Assembly: GCA_016791145.1 (NCBI GenBank)
Contig: JAEUNJ010000178.1
Location: forward strand, 1 to 45,485
DNA: 45,485 nucleotides
From: Rhodocyclaceae bacterium
GTDB taxonomy: Bacteria; Pseudomonadota; Gammaproteobacteria; Burkholderiales; Rhodocyclaceae
Direction: 5' to 3'
Shown here: positions 34,162 through 44,885 of the stretch, one piece after another
Position numbering within the stretch: position 1 is the first letter of the stretch
Layout: every line of letters starts with the position of its first letter
Made by a program: the position numbers and the translations under genes
Notes under the pieces: generated by a model
Seen by the model: the letters and a program-made list of their open reading frames with translations, nothing else
Told to the model about the DNA's origin: nothing
Database searches by the model: none

Positions 34162-35418
34162 TCAGGCGCGTACTTCCCCGTCGCCGAAGACGACCCACTT
34201 CTGGCTGGTGAGGCCTTCCAGGCCCACGGGACCGCGGGCGTGGAACTTGTCGGTGGAGATGCCGATCTCGGCGCCCAGGCCGTACTCGAAGCCGTCGGCG
34301 AAACGGGTGGAGGCGTTCACCATCACGGAACTGGAATCCACCTCGCGCAGGAAGCGCATGGCATGGGTGTAGTTCTCGGTGACGATGGCCTCTGTGTGGG
34401 CCGAGGAATACTTGTTGATGTGGGCGATGGCCTCGTCCAGCCCCGCCACCACCTTGACGGAAATGATGGCGTCCAGGTACTCGGTGTACCAGTCCTCCTC
34501 GTCGGCGGCGCGGGCCCCCGGCACCAGGGCGCGGGTTTCCGCGCAGCCGCGGATCTCGATGCCCCTGTCGACCAGCATGCGGGCGATGGCCGGCAGCTGC
34601 CGGGCCGCCTCGCCGCGGGCGACGAGCAGCGATTCTGCGGTGTTGCAGGTACCCAGGCGCTGGGTCTTGGCGTTTTCGACGATGCGCAGGGCCTTGGCCG
34701 GGTCGGCGCCGTCATCCACATAGACGTGGCAGTTGCCGTCCAGGTGCTTGATGACGGGCACGCGCGCCTCCTTCGAGATGCGCTCGATCAGGCCCTTGCC
34801 GCCGCGCGGCACGATGACATCCACGTATTCCGGCATGGCCACCAGGTGGCCGACGGCCTCCCGGTCGGTGGTCCCGATCACCTGCACCGCGGTCTCCGGC
34901 AGGCCCGCCGCGGCAAGGCCGGCGCGCACGCAGGCGGCCACGGCCTGGTTGGAGCGGATGGCCTCCTTGCCGCCGCGCAGGATCGCCGCGTTGCCGGACT
35001 TGAGGCACAGGGCGGCGGCGTCGGCGGTGACGTTGGGCCGCGCCTCGTAGATGATGCCGACGACGCCCAGGGGCACGCGCATGCGGCCCACCTGGATGCC
35101 CGAGGGACGGCGCTTCACGTCGGTGATCTCGCCGACCGGGTCCGGCAGGGCCGCCACCTGCTCCAGGCCCTGGGCCATGGATTCGATGCCTTTCTCCGTC
35201 AGGGTGAGGCGGTCGATCATGGCCGGCTCCAGGCCGGCGGCGCGGGCCTCGGCCAGGTCCTCCGCGTTGGCGGCGAGCAGCGCTTCCCGGCCGGCGCGAA
35301 TGGCGGCGGCCATGGCCAGCAGGGCCCGGTCCTTGGCGGCGGTGGACGCCTTCGCGGTCTCCCGCGCGGCGGCCCGGGCCGCGCGGCCGACGCCCTCCAT
35401 GTAGTCCTTGACGTTCAT
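34162..35418 (-). CDS. proA: Gamma-glutamyl phosphate reductase
   Basis: ProA reduces gamma-glutamyl phosphate to glutamate semialdehyde in proline synthesis with NADPH. The 418-residue protein has the aldehyde dehydrogenase-like fold with [27 protein letters not shown], the catalytic cysteine region [18 protein letters not shown], and the C-terminal [31 protein letters not shown]. The start is ATG 35418, overlapping the stop of the histidine kinase gene (ATGA), although the frame is open far upstream. In many betaproteobacteria proA follows holA and is followed by nadD; here a two-gene signalling pair lies before it and no nadD follows. Confidence 0.96.
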   Translation of the reverse strand: MNVKDYMEGVGRAARAAARETAKASTAAKDRALLAMAAAIRAGREALLAANAEDLAEARAAGLEPAMIDRLTLTEKGIESMAQGLEQVAALPDPVGEITDVKRRPSGIQVGRMRVPLGVVGIIYEARPNVTADAAALCLKSGNAAILRGGKEAIRSNQAVAACVRAGLAAAGLPETAVQVIGTTDREAVGHLVAMPEYVDVIVPRGGKGLIERISKEARVPVIKHLDGNCHVYVDDGADPAKALRIVENAKTQRLGTCNTAESLLVARGEAARQLPAIARMLVDRGIEIRGCAETRALVPGARAADEEDWYTEYLDAIISVKVVAGLDEAIAHINKYSSAHTEAIVTENYTHAMRFLREVDSSSVMVNASTRFADGFEYGLGAEIGISTDKFHARGPVGLEGLTSQKWVVFGDGEVRA

Positions 35419-37823
35419 CTGCGATTCTCCATGTCGCCCCCGACCTCCGCCGCCAGGGCGGCGGCGAGCGAACCGGCGTGGTCCCGCACCCGGGCGACCC
35501 GTTCCGCCAGGAGCTCCCGGCGGGGTTCCGGGCCCCGCGCCGCCGATTCCAGCGCGGCGGCGGATTCCCGGCCGGCGTCCGAGACGAAAGTGCCGAACAG
35601 GCCTTTCATTGTATGGGCTGCGCGCACCAGAGTGGGCCAGTCCTTCGCCGCGAGGCTGGCTTCGAGCCGGCCGAGCTGGATCGGCAGGTCGTTGAGGAAG
35701 GCCCGGGCGACCTCCCTCAGGAGGGCTTCGTCGCCGCCCACCAGGTCCAGGGCGGTCGCCCTGTCCCAACCGGCGGAGGACCCGCCGGATCGCGCCGCCG
35801 CCGACGCCGCCGGCGCCGGCGCCGGGGGCGTCGGCGCGAGGGGAATCGCCAGGACCCGGGCGATCTCGCCCTGCAGGGCCTGCAGGCTCACCGGCTTGGA
35901 GAGGAACCCGTCCATGCCCGCATCGAGGCAGCGGTCCCGGTCCTCCCGGAGGGCATTGGCGGTCATGGCGATGATGGGAAGGTGCCTGCCCTTCGCCTCG
36001 CCGGCGCGGATGCGGCGGGCGGCCGTGATGCCGTCCATCACGGGCATCTCCACGTCCATGAGGACAAGGGCATACTCCGCCCCGGCGAGGCGGTTCAGGG
36101 CCTCGGCCCCGTCGCGGGCGACGTCGCAGGGAATGCCGAGGCGGGCGAGCATGGCCGTCCCCAGCTGCTCGTTCACCTGGTTGTCGTCCACCAGCAGGAC
36201 CTTCCCCCGCACGAGGCCGGCGACCGAGGCGACTCCCGGCGCCGGGGCGACGGTCTCCACCGCCGGCGGGGCCTCGGCCGGCCGCAGGGGCAGCCAGAAC
36301 CAGAAGCAGGTGCCGGTGCCGGGGGCGCTTTCCACTTCCATGCTGCCGCCCATGGCCTCGACCAGTTCCCGCGAGATCACCAGGCCGAGGCCGGTGCCGC
36401 CGAAGCGGCGGGTCACCGTGACGTCGGCCTGGACGAAGGGCTGGAACAGGCTGGCCAGGGCCTCCTGGTCCATGCCGATCCCCGAATCGCGGACGCTGAA
36501 GTAGATGCGGCCGCCTTCCGCCGCGACCCGCAGCTCCACCGAGCCGCGGTCGGTGAACTTGACCGCGTTCACCAGCAGGTTGATCAGGATCTGGCGCAGG
36601 CGGGTCGGATCCCCCTCCACATGGCGGGGCAGGTCCGGGGAGACGCTGGCGACGAACTCGATCCCCTTGCCGGCGGCGCGCTCGGCAATGATCACCCGCA
36701 CCGCCTCCACGGCGGCCGGGAAATCGAAGGGGATCCGCTCCAGCTTCAATCCGCCGGCCTCGATCTTCGCCAGGTCCAGCACCTGGTTCACGAGTTCCAG
36801 CAGGTGGTGCCCCGAGGTGTTGATCAGGCCCACGTAGTTGCGGTGGGCCGGTTGCAGGGGCTCGGCCTCCAGCAGTTCGCCGAAGCCGATGATGGCATTG
36901 AGCGGCGTGCGCAGTTCGTGGCTCATCCGCGACACGAACTCGGACTTGGCGCGGCTCGCCCGCTCCGCCTCGTCGCGCGCCCTGCGCATGGCCTCCAGGG
37001 CCTCCTCGAGCCGATCGTTGGCCTGGTTGATCCGGCGCACGAAGAACACCGTCGCGACGCCGGTCAGCATCAGGACCAGGGCCAGCAGGCCCATCTCCGC
37101 CAGCTTCAGGGATTGGCGCTGGGACTGCAGTTGGGCCTCCAGTTCATCGAGCCGCTGGCTGCTTTCGAAGAACAGCCGGTTGGCATTCTCGTCCAGGCGC
37201 TCGAAGTAGGCCGGGACGCGCTTGAGGAAGACGGCAATCTCCTCCTCGGCGGCGAAGAAGCCCTTCCGGTCCTCCCGCTCGAGCAGGGACCATCGCCGTT
37301 CGAGGAGCGCCTGCAGGGCATCGGCCTGGCCGGAAACCTGGTCCAGCAGGGGCCCGATCTCGACGACCTCCATCACGTGGCCCGACCCCGCCCCGTCGGG
37401 CCGGTAGGCGGCCTCGCTGACCATCTCATCGCGCCCCTCCACGTTCAGGCGGACCTGCCGGCGGACGATGCCGCCCGCCTCCAGGACCCCGAGGTCGTGG
37501 CGCAGCTTGGCCAGGTGCGCCTCCAGGTCCCGGCGCACGCGCCCGAAACCGGCCGTGTTGGTGGTGGCGGCCATGCGATAGAGATCCATCTCGAGCCCGT
37601 GGATGCCGCGCAGGATCTCCTCGCCGACGAACAGGCGCGCCCGTTCGTTGGCGCTGCGGGCATTGAGATCGTCCTGCAGCCTCGAGAAGAAGGAGCGCAG
37701 GCCCAGGATCAGCGCCAGGCAGACGACGACGACCCCGAGCAGCCAGAGCAGCGAACGGCCGGAGCGCGCCGGGCCCCGGGCCGCGGCGGACCGGGGCGAT
37801 CCCTCGCCGGGCGGCGCCGGCAT
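35415..37823 (-). CDS. Hybrid sensor histidine kinase (TM-HisKA-HATPase-REC-HPt)
   Basis: The 802-residue membrane kinase has TM1 at about 24-43 ([18 protein letters not shown]), a helical periplasmic sensor (about 45-240) and TM2 at about 245-263. A coiled-coil linker leads to HisKA, with the phospho-acceptor H302 in [17 protein letters not shown]. The ATPase domain ([27 protein letters not shown]) follows. The receiver domain has D590 in [13 protein letters not shown], and the C-terminal HPt domain has H737 in [10 protein letters not shown]. This is the layout for a phosphorelay to a separate response regulator, which is not in the window. I use ATG 37823 because AGGA lies seven bases upstream; an ATG 33 bases earlier is also possible. 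The gene for a periplasmic binding protein precedes it. Confidence 0.93.
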   Translation of the reverse strand: MPAPPGEGSPRSAAARGPARSGRSLLWLLGVVVVCLALILGLRSFFSRLQDDLNARSANERARLFVGEEILRGIHGLEMDLYRMAATTNTAGFGRVRRDLEAHLAKLRHDLGVLEAGGIVRRQVRLNVEGRDEMVSEAAYRPDGAGSGHVMEVVEIGPLLDQVSGQADALQALLERRWSLLEREDRKGFFAAEEEIAVFLKRVPAYFERLDENANRLFFESSQRLDELEAQLQSQRQSLKLAEMGLLALVLMLTGVATVFFVRRINQANDRLEEALEAMRRARDEAERASRAKSEFVSRMSHELRTPLNAIIGFGELLEAEPLQPAHRNYVGLINTSGHHLLELVNQVLDLAKIEAGGLKLERIPFDFPAAVEAVRVIIAERAAGKGIEFVASVSPDLPRHVEGDPTRLRQILINLLVNAVKFTDRGSVELRVAAEGGRIYFSVRDSGIGMDQEALASLFQPFVQADVTVTRRFGGTGLGLVISRELVEAMGGSMEVESAPGTGTCFWFWLPLRPAEAPPAVETVAPAPGVASVAGLVRGKVLLVDDNQVNEQLGTAMLARLGIPCDVARDGAEALNRLAGAEYALVLMDVEMPVMDGITAARRIRAGEAKGRHLPIIAMTANALREDRDRCLDAGMDGFLSKPVSLQALQGEIARVLAIPLAPTPPAPAPAASAAARSGGSSAGWDRATALDLVGGDEALLREVARAFLNDLPIQLGRLEASLAAKDWPTLVRAAHTMKGLFGTFVSDAGRESAAALESAARGPEPRRELLAERVARVRDHAGSLAAALAAEVGGDMENRR

Positions 37824-37858
37824 CGGGCGTTCCTGGGGGCGCGACGGGCCGGACATGC

Positions 37859-38635
37859 CTAGGGACGGTACCTGTTGTCCAGGAAGCCGTGCTTGCGGAA
37901 GATGGCCTGCCCCTCGCCGCCTTCGGCCAGGGCCATGAAGCGGCGCGCCAGGTCCGTATTCCTGGAGACGGTGAGCAGGTTGAGCAGCAGGGCCTGGGGC
38001 CTGGCGAGCTTCGGGTCCAGGTCGATCATGTCCAGGACGGCCTGGTTGTCCGGCGCGAAGCCGGCGGCGCGCCAGTTCATGGTCAGGTCCGCCTCCTTGC
38101 GCCGCATGGCGCCGGCAAGGCTGCGCGAATCGGGGGCCAGGAAGGCCGCGGCCTTGATCACCTTGGGATAGATGCCCAGGCCGTCGAGGATGTCCTTCGA
38201 CTCGTTGCCGACGCTGCCCGACTCGGCATTGCCGAGGATGACGACCAGGTCGCGCCGCAGCAGCTCCCGCGGGTCCGGCCTGACCTTCTTCGGGTTGCCC
38301 TTCTGGACCATCAGGGCCATCTGGTTGTAGCCGACGGTGACGTAGTCGCCCAGCAGGCCTTCCTTCAGGTGCCGCTCCCGGTAGGACGGCTCGCCGGGCA
38401 GGTAGAGGTCGCCACCGCTCTTGCGGGCCGACTGGTAGAGGTCCTCCGACCCCCCCTGGGCGAGGATGACTTTCACGTTCTCGCGCTTTTCGAAAAGCTG
38501 GGCGATCTCCGCCATGGGCCGGATCATGGTGATGCCGCAGTAGACCAGGAGTTCCTGGCGCGCCTGCTGGGCGACGGCCGGCAGGGCGGCGAAAAGGAAG
38601 GACAGGAAGACGGCGAGGATTCGGCGGGTGGGCAT
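37859..38635 (-). CDS. ModA-like periplasmic binding protein, probable sensor partner
   Basis: The 258-residue protein has a signal peptide (MPTRRILAVFLSFLFAALPAVA) and the fold pattern of molybdate/oxyanion-binding proteins of the ModA type: ELLVYCGITMIRPMAEIAQLFEKRENVKVILAQGGSEDLYQS, GDLYLPGEPSY, and VILGNAESGSVGNESKDILDGLG. No permease or ATPase gene is next to it. Instead the histidine kinase gene starts about 35 bases later (or two bases later with the upstream ATG). That fits a ligand-sensing pair like TorT/TorS, where the binding protein presents the ligand to the kinase. The ligand is unknown; oxyanions are a fair guess from the family. Confidence 0.85.
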   Translation of the reverse strand: MPTRRILAVFLSFLFAALPAVAQQARQELLVYCGITMIRPMAEIAQLFEKRENVKVILAQGGSEDLYQSARKSGGDLYLPGEPSYRERHLKEGLLGDYVTVGYNQMALMVQKGNPKKVRPDPRELLRRDLVVILGNAESGSVGNESKDILDGLGIYPKVIKAAAFLAPDSRSLAGAMRRKEADLTMNWRAAGFAPDNQAVLDMIDLDPKLARPQALLLNLLTVSRNTDLARRFMALAEGGEGQAIFRKHGFLDNRYRP

Positions 38636-38685
38636 GGGGTTCTCCGTTTCTGCAGGGTGTTCGGCCCCCGGGACGGCAACCGATA

Positions 38686-39702
38686 TCAGGCCGGGCGGCC
38701 GGCCAGGCGCAGGGCCAGCTGCAGCATCTCGTCCCAGACGTCGCCGGTCGCCAGGCCCTTGACCATGCGATCGATGCGGGCGGCATGGAGCAGGGCGGCG
38801 GTGGCGGCCCTGGCGCTGGTGCGCTGGAGCGGCGCCCGGTAGGCGCCCTGGCGCGGCCCGAAGATGCGCAGGGTCTTCATGGCCTCGTCCAGGGAACCGC
38901 CCCGGTCGCGGGCGCCGGCGAGGGCCGCCAGCGTCCTGGCCTCGGTGGCCAGCGCCCAGAGGACGAGGGGCGGCGCCGCGTCCTCGCCCTTCAGGCCGTC
39001 CAGCAGGCGGGCGCAGCGGGCCGCGTCACCGGCCAGCACGGCGGCGCGCAGCTTGTCCACGTCGTAGCGGGCGACGTTGAGGACGGCCGCCTCCACCTGT
39101 TCCAGGGTCAGGGCGCCGGCCGGGTGGAGCAGGCCCAGCTTCAGGATCTCCTGGTGGGCGGCGAGCAGGTTGCCCTCCACGTGCTCGGCGATGAACTGCA
39201 GGGCCTCGCGGGGCGCGTCCTGGGACTGGCGGGCCAGCCGCGCGGCGATCCAGTCGGGCAGGTCCCGGAGCGGCGGGGCATTGCATTCGACGGCCACGCC
39301 GGCCTCCGCCAGCGCGGTGAACCAGGCCGCCTTGCGCGCCTGCCATTCGAGTTGCGGCAGGGTGACCAGGGTGAGCATGCCATGCACATCGGCCATCTCG
39401 CGGGCATAGCGTTGCAGGGCCTCGCCGCCGTCCCGGCCCGGCTTGCCCGACGGGATGCGCAGGTCCACCAGCTTGGAGCCGCCGAAGAGGGACATGTTGC
39501 CGCCGGCCAGGAACAGCTCGTCCCAGCGCCAGTTCGGCGTCGCGACCAGCACCTCCCGCTCCTCGAAGCCCCGCCTGCGGGCCGCGGCGCGGATCGCGTC
39601 GCCCGCCTCGATGACCAGCAGGGGTTCGTCCCCGTGCAGCACGTAGAGGCCGGCCAGGCCCTTGTCCAGGTGGCCGGCGAGCTGCTCGGGCCGCAGGAGC
39701 AC
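38686..39702 (-). CDS. holA: DNA polymerase III delta subunit
   Basis: HolA is the clamp-loader subunit that opens the sliding clamp. The 338-residue protein starts at a GTG, with GAGG seven bases upstream inside the end of lptE, and reads LLRPEQLAGHLDKGLAGLYVLHGDEPLLVIEAGDAIRAAAR. The AAA-like parts include SLFGGSKLVDLRIP and RLARQSQDAPREALQFIAEHVEGNLLAAHQEILKLGLL. It is two bases after lptE, the standard leuS-lptE-holA order. The usual next gene in many relatives is nadD or proA; here the binding protein gene intervenes. Confidence 0.95.
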   Translation of the reverse strand: MLLRPEQLAGHLDKGLAGLYVLHGDEPLLVIEAGDAIRAAARRRGFEEREVLVATPNWRWDELFLAGGNMSLFGGSKLVDLRIPSGKPGRDGGEALQRYAREMADVHGMLTLVTLPQLEWQARKAAWFTALAEAGVAVECNAPPLRDLPDWIAARLARQSQDAPREALQFIAEHVEGNLLAAHQEILKLGLLHPAGALTLEQVEAAVLNVARYDVDKLRAAVLAGDAARCARLLDGLKGEDAAPPLVLWALATEARTLAALAGARDRGGSLDEAMKTLRIFGPRQGAYRAPLQRTSARAATAALLHAARIDRMVKGLATGDVWDEMLQLALRLAGRPA

Positions 39703-39704
39703 GG

Positions 39705-40211
39705 CTAGCCCTCGTCGCCGGAGCGCAGCTTGGCGGCCGAGACGCGGCGCAGCACCTGGCGCACCAGGTCGGCCTGGATGTCCTTCCAGAGCAGGGCTTC
39801 CTCCGTCTCCTTCGCCAGCACCTGGGAGTCGTTGAAGCTGATGTCGCGGGTCACCACCACCTGGCTATGGGGAAGGAAGTTCCGGCCGGCCGGGTCCGTG
39901 AGCCGGAAGGCGAAGGTCCGGACGAGCTGGAATTCCCGCACGCGGCCCGTCGAACTCAGGGAGAGGATGTTCTTGGCCTGGGCATCGGTGGTCACCGAGA
40001 GGATGGCCTGGGCTTCCTTCGGGTCGGCGACGACCCGGGTCCCGCTGCCCGCCTCGATGCTGCGCTTCAGGGAAGCGCGCAGGTCGTTGGTCTCCGGCAG
40101 CGCGATGTAGAGGCTGTCGAAGGGCAGCGGATAGGCGCCGCGCAACTGGAAGCCGCAGGCGGCGAGCGTCAGGGTGGAGCAGATCAGGGCCAGCGCGGCG
40201 CGACGGTGCAT
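39705..40211 (-). CDS. lptE: LPS assembly lipoprotein LptE
   Basis: LptE is the outer-membrane lipoprotein that plugs the LptD barrel and delivers lipopolysaccharide to the surface. The 168-residue protein starts MHRRAALALICSTLTLAACGF, a lipoprotein signal with lipobox LAAC (C19). The LptE region follows (FQLRGAYPLPFDSLYIALPETNDLRASLKRSI, HSQVVVTRDISFNDSQVLAKETEEALLWKDIQADLVRQVLRRV). A strong GAGGAGG lies five bases before the ATG. It is 10 bases after leuS. Together with lptF and lptG at 9.4-11.5 kb it accounts for three Lpt components in the window. Confidence 0.95.
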   Translation of the reverse strand: MHRRAALALICSTLTLAACGFQLRGAYPLPFDSLYIALPETNDLRASLKRSIEAGSGTRVVADPKEAQAILSVTTDAQAKNILSLSSTGRVREFQLVRTFAFRLTDPAGRNFLPHSQVVVTRDISFNDSQVLAKETEEALLWKDIQADLVRQVLRRVSAAKLRSGDEG

Positions 40212-40221
40212 GGAGGCCTCC

Positions 40222-42852
<2,631 letters not shown>

Positions 42853-42920
42853 CTAAGCTCTGGAAAAGCCGGAAATTATACCCCCCGCCCCTTGTTGGAC
42901 TTCCGTCGAAAGGAGCGAGC

Positions 42921-43796
42921 ATGCGTATGAGAGGCTGGCTGTGCGCCCTGGCGTTTCTTCCCCTTCCGTTGCAGGCCGCGAACCTGGCCGTGGTGGAGGC
43001 CGTGCAGTCCCCCGCATGGCTGGACCGGGGCGGCCGCAGCGAGGCCCTCGCCCCGGGCCAGGCGATCCGCGACGGCGACAGCGTGCGCACCGGCGAGGGG
43101 GCGCGGCTGACCCTGCGGCTCGCCGAGGGCAGCGCGGTGAAGCTGGGGGAGAACGCGGGCCTTGCCCTGCGCGGCCAGGGTGGGCAGCCGGACCGCAGCT
43201 TCAAGGGCGCCATGGATGTGCTGAAGGGCGCCTTCCGCTTCACGACGGAAACGGTGCGCCGCCTGCGCGGCGAGCGCGACATCGCGATCCGCGTCGGCAC
43301 GGCGACGATGGGCATCCGCGGCACCGACGTCTGGGGCAAGTCGGGCGAGGACAAGGACCTGATCTGCCTGATCGAGGGCCGGATCCAGGTGAGCCACGCC
43401 GCCCTGGGCGGCCAGCCGATCACCATGGCCGACGCGAAGACCTTCTTCGTCGCCCCGCGGGGTGCGGCGCCGCTGCCCGTGGGCCCCGTGGATCCGAAAC
43501 AGCTGGTCCAGTGGGCCCGGGAGACCGAAATCGAGCCGGCCGACGGCGCGCTGCGCCGGGGCGGCCGCTGGTCGGTCCAGGTGGGCGCCGATGCCGCATC
43601 CCAGGCCGAGGCGCTGCTGGTCCACGACCAGGCGCGGCTGGCCGGCTTCGCCACCCGCATCCGCACGATCCGCGGTACCGACGGAAACTGGAACTACCGG
43701 GTCCTGCTCACCGGTGCGGCGTCGGAAACCGATGCCGCGGCGCTGGCGGCCCGGGTGACCGCCCGCACGGAACTGCCCGCCACCGTGCGCCGCTGA
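42921..43796 (+). CDS. Exported FecR-domain protein with a C-terminal SPOR domain
   Basis: The 291-residue protein begins after AAAGGAG with a signal peptide (MRMRGWLCALAFLPLPLQA). A FecR-type beta domain spans about 30-165: DGDSVRTGEGARLTLRLAEGSAVKLGENAGL, then TATMGIRGTDVWGK, and CLIEGRIQVS. The last 75 residues (SVQVGADAASQAEALLVHDQARLAGFATRIRTI, then NWNYRVLLTGAASETDAAALAARVTA) look like a SPOR domain, which binds denuded peptidoglycan at division sites. FecR plus SPOR in one soluble exported protein, with no sigma factor partner, suggests an envelope or cell-wall role. It is divergent from leuS. Its 3' flank to 43965 is GC-rich and holds no gene. Confidence 0.88.
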   Translation: MRMRGWLCALAFLPLPLQAANLAVVEAVQSPAWLDRGGRSEALAPGQAIRDGDSVRTGEGARLTLRLAEGSAVKLGENAGLALRGQGGQPDRSFKGAMDVLKGAFRFTTETVRRLRGERDIAIRVGTATMGIRGTDVWGKSGEDKDLICLIEGRIQVSHAALGGQPITMADAKTFFVAPRGAAPLPVGPVDPKQLVQWARETEIEPADGALRRGGRWSVQVGADAASQAEALLVHDQARLAGFATRIRTIRGTDGNWNYRVLLTGAASETDAAALAARVTARTELPATVRR

Positions 43797-43965
43797 TCCG
43801 GCGGCCGGGGCGGCGCGCCGGGCGGCAAGCGCCCGAGCACCGCCGTCGCCCCGGGGACGGCGCCCGCACGGACCCCGCCGATCGATTCCGGAAAGCGGCG
43901 TCCGCGCCGCGGGGCAACCCGTTTCCGCGCGCCGACCGTCCCGCGGCCGGACGGGACGGCGCCGG

Positions 43966-44307
43966 TCAGTGGCTCACCAGGGGCCGGTTGAAGGCCTGCC
44001 AGAAGCGGGACGTGGTCTGGGCGGCCACCTCGAAGGTGGCGACCGGAAGCGTCCAGTAGCGCGCCTGCTGGCGGGCCAGGCGGCGGAAGCCGAAGGAGGC
44101 CGAATCGGCGGCCAGGGCCTCGGCGGCCACCCGGGCCACCAGTTCGTCCATGGCCAGTTTCCAGAACTCGGGGCCCGGCTCCGGGCCCAGCCGCCGTTCC
44201 GCATCCCGGCAGGCCGCCCGCCAGCAGGCGGCCGCCCGGTGCTCGCTGATGCCCGCCTTCCTGGCCAGCCAGGGCAGGATCTTTGGGTTGCTTCTGTTCT
44301 CTGTCAC
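43966..44307 (-). CDS. Small hypothetical protein with a TGC-rich upstream site
   Basis: The 113-residue protein starts at GTG 44307, five bases after GGAGA. It is soluble, with a basic Trp-containing first half (KILPWLARKAGISEHRAAACWRAACRDAERRLG) and a C-terminus rich in Gln, Trp and Phe (RLARQQARYWTLPVATFEVAAQTTSRFWQAFNRPLVSH). I do not recognise it with confidence. The last part, with A-Q-x-x-x-R-F-W-Q, is faintly like phasin or polyhydroxybutyrate-granule proteins. A site like those bound by the PHA regulator PhaR lies 58 bases upstream. Both points are weak and a PHA role is only a hypothesis. Confidence 0.72.
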   Translation of the reverse strand: MTENRSNPKILPWLARKAGISEHRAAACWRAACRDAERRLGPEPGPEFWKLAMDELVARVAAEALAADSASFGFRRLARQQARYWTLPVATFEVAAQTTSRFWQAFNRPLVSH

Positions 44308-44364
44308 GGCATTCTCCTTTCCAGCGTCTGGAGGGCTGCGCGGTCGCCTCGTGGGCGCCGTTTA

Positions 44365-44377
44365 TTGCAATGCAGCA
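44365..44377 (-). promoter_or_regulatory. TGC-rich operator-like site upstream of the gene at 43966-44307
   Basis: On the minus strand the word TGCTGCATTGCAA lies 58 bases before the GTG start. TGC-rich sites of this form are bound by PhaR upstream of phasin and related genes in several proteobacteria. A short AT-rich stretch follows (ATAAA), which could be part of a -10. Confidence 0.4.
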
Positions 44378-44509
44378 TTTCCATTCTAACGCCTGGACAG
44401 TGAGAAAGACGACAGATCAGAGCAGAAAATTTGTGCAGCGCATCACGCGGGAGGCTACTTGAACCGCACCCCGACCGACGGATTTCCGGCCAGGCCCTCG
44501 TAGGTCACG

Positions 44510-44611
44510 GTGACGGCCATCCCGGCCTTGGGGGGCAGGAGCGGCAGGGCGCCGCACCGTCATGACGGCGCGCCCGTGACGGCCATCCCGGCCTTGGGGG
44601 GCAGGAGCGGC
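44510..44611. repeat. 36-base direct repeat, 66-base period, inside the hydratase pseudogene
   Basis: Bases 44510-44545 are repeated exactly at 44576-44611. The 30 bases between (44546-44575) are not a copy of either flank and contain the palindrome CCGTCATGACGG. The 66-base period is a multiple of three, so the reading frame is kept, but the spacer carries a TGA on the minus strand. It encodes LLPPKAGMAVT twice. Confidence 0.92.
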
Positions 44612-44772
44612 GAGAAGGAGCCCAGGCTCAGCAGGTCGCCGGCCTTCAGGCGCGCCCCGTCCCGGGCCAGGTCGCGGGCGATCCAGACCACCGCGTTGAG
44701 GGGATGTTCCAGGATTCCCGACCCGGGGCCGCGCGCCAGTTCCTTGCCGTCCTGGTCGCGGATCACCACGCT

Positions 44773-44885
44773 CACCGGGCTACCTTCCCCCCGCCCCCCT
44801 CCCGAAGGGAGTGGGTGACGGCGGTTCGCCGCTACGCGGGTCCATGTTCGGGCCTGCGCCCCTCCGGGCGGCCGCGCGGGGCGCT
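44773..44885 (+). repeat. GC-rich repeat element, copy B, inserted in the hydratase gene
   Basis: About 113 bases interrupt the hydratase frame between LGQLAA and SVVIRDQDG. They show, in order, a hairpin (CTCCC-GAA-GGGAG), GGGTGAC (44813-44819), two bases, CGGTTCGC (44822-44829), about 25 variable bases, then TGCGCCCCTCCGGGCGGCC and GCGG (44855-44879). Copy A between qmoA and qmoB has the same words with the same 2-base spacing. The 4-base word CGCT occurs at both ends and may be a target duplication. Exact ends are uncertain by several bases. Confidence 0.72.
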
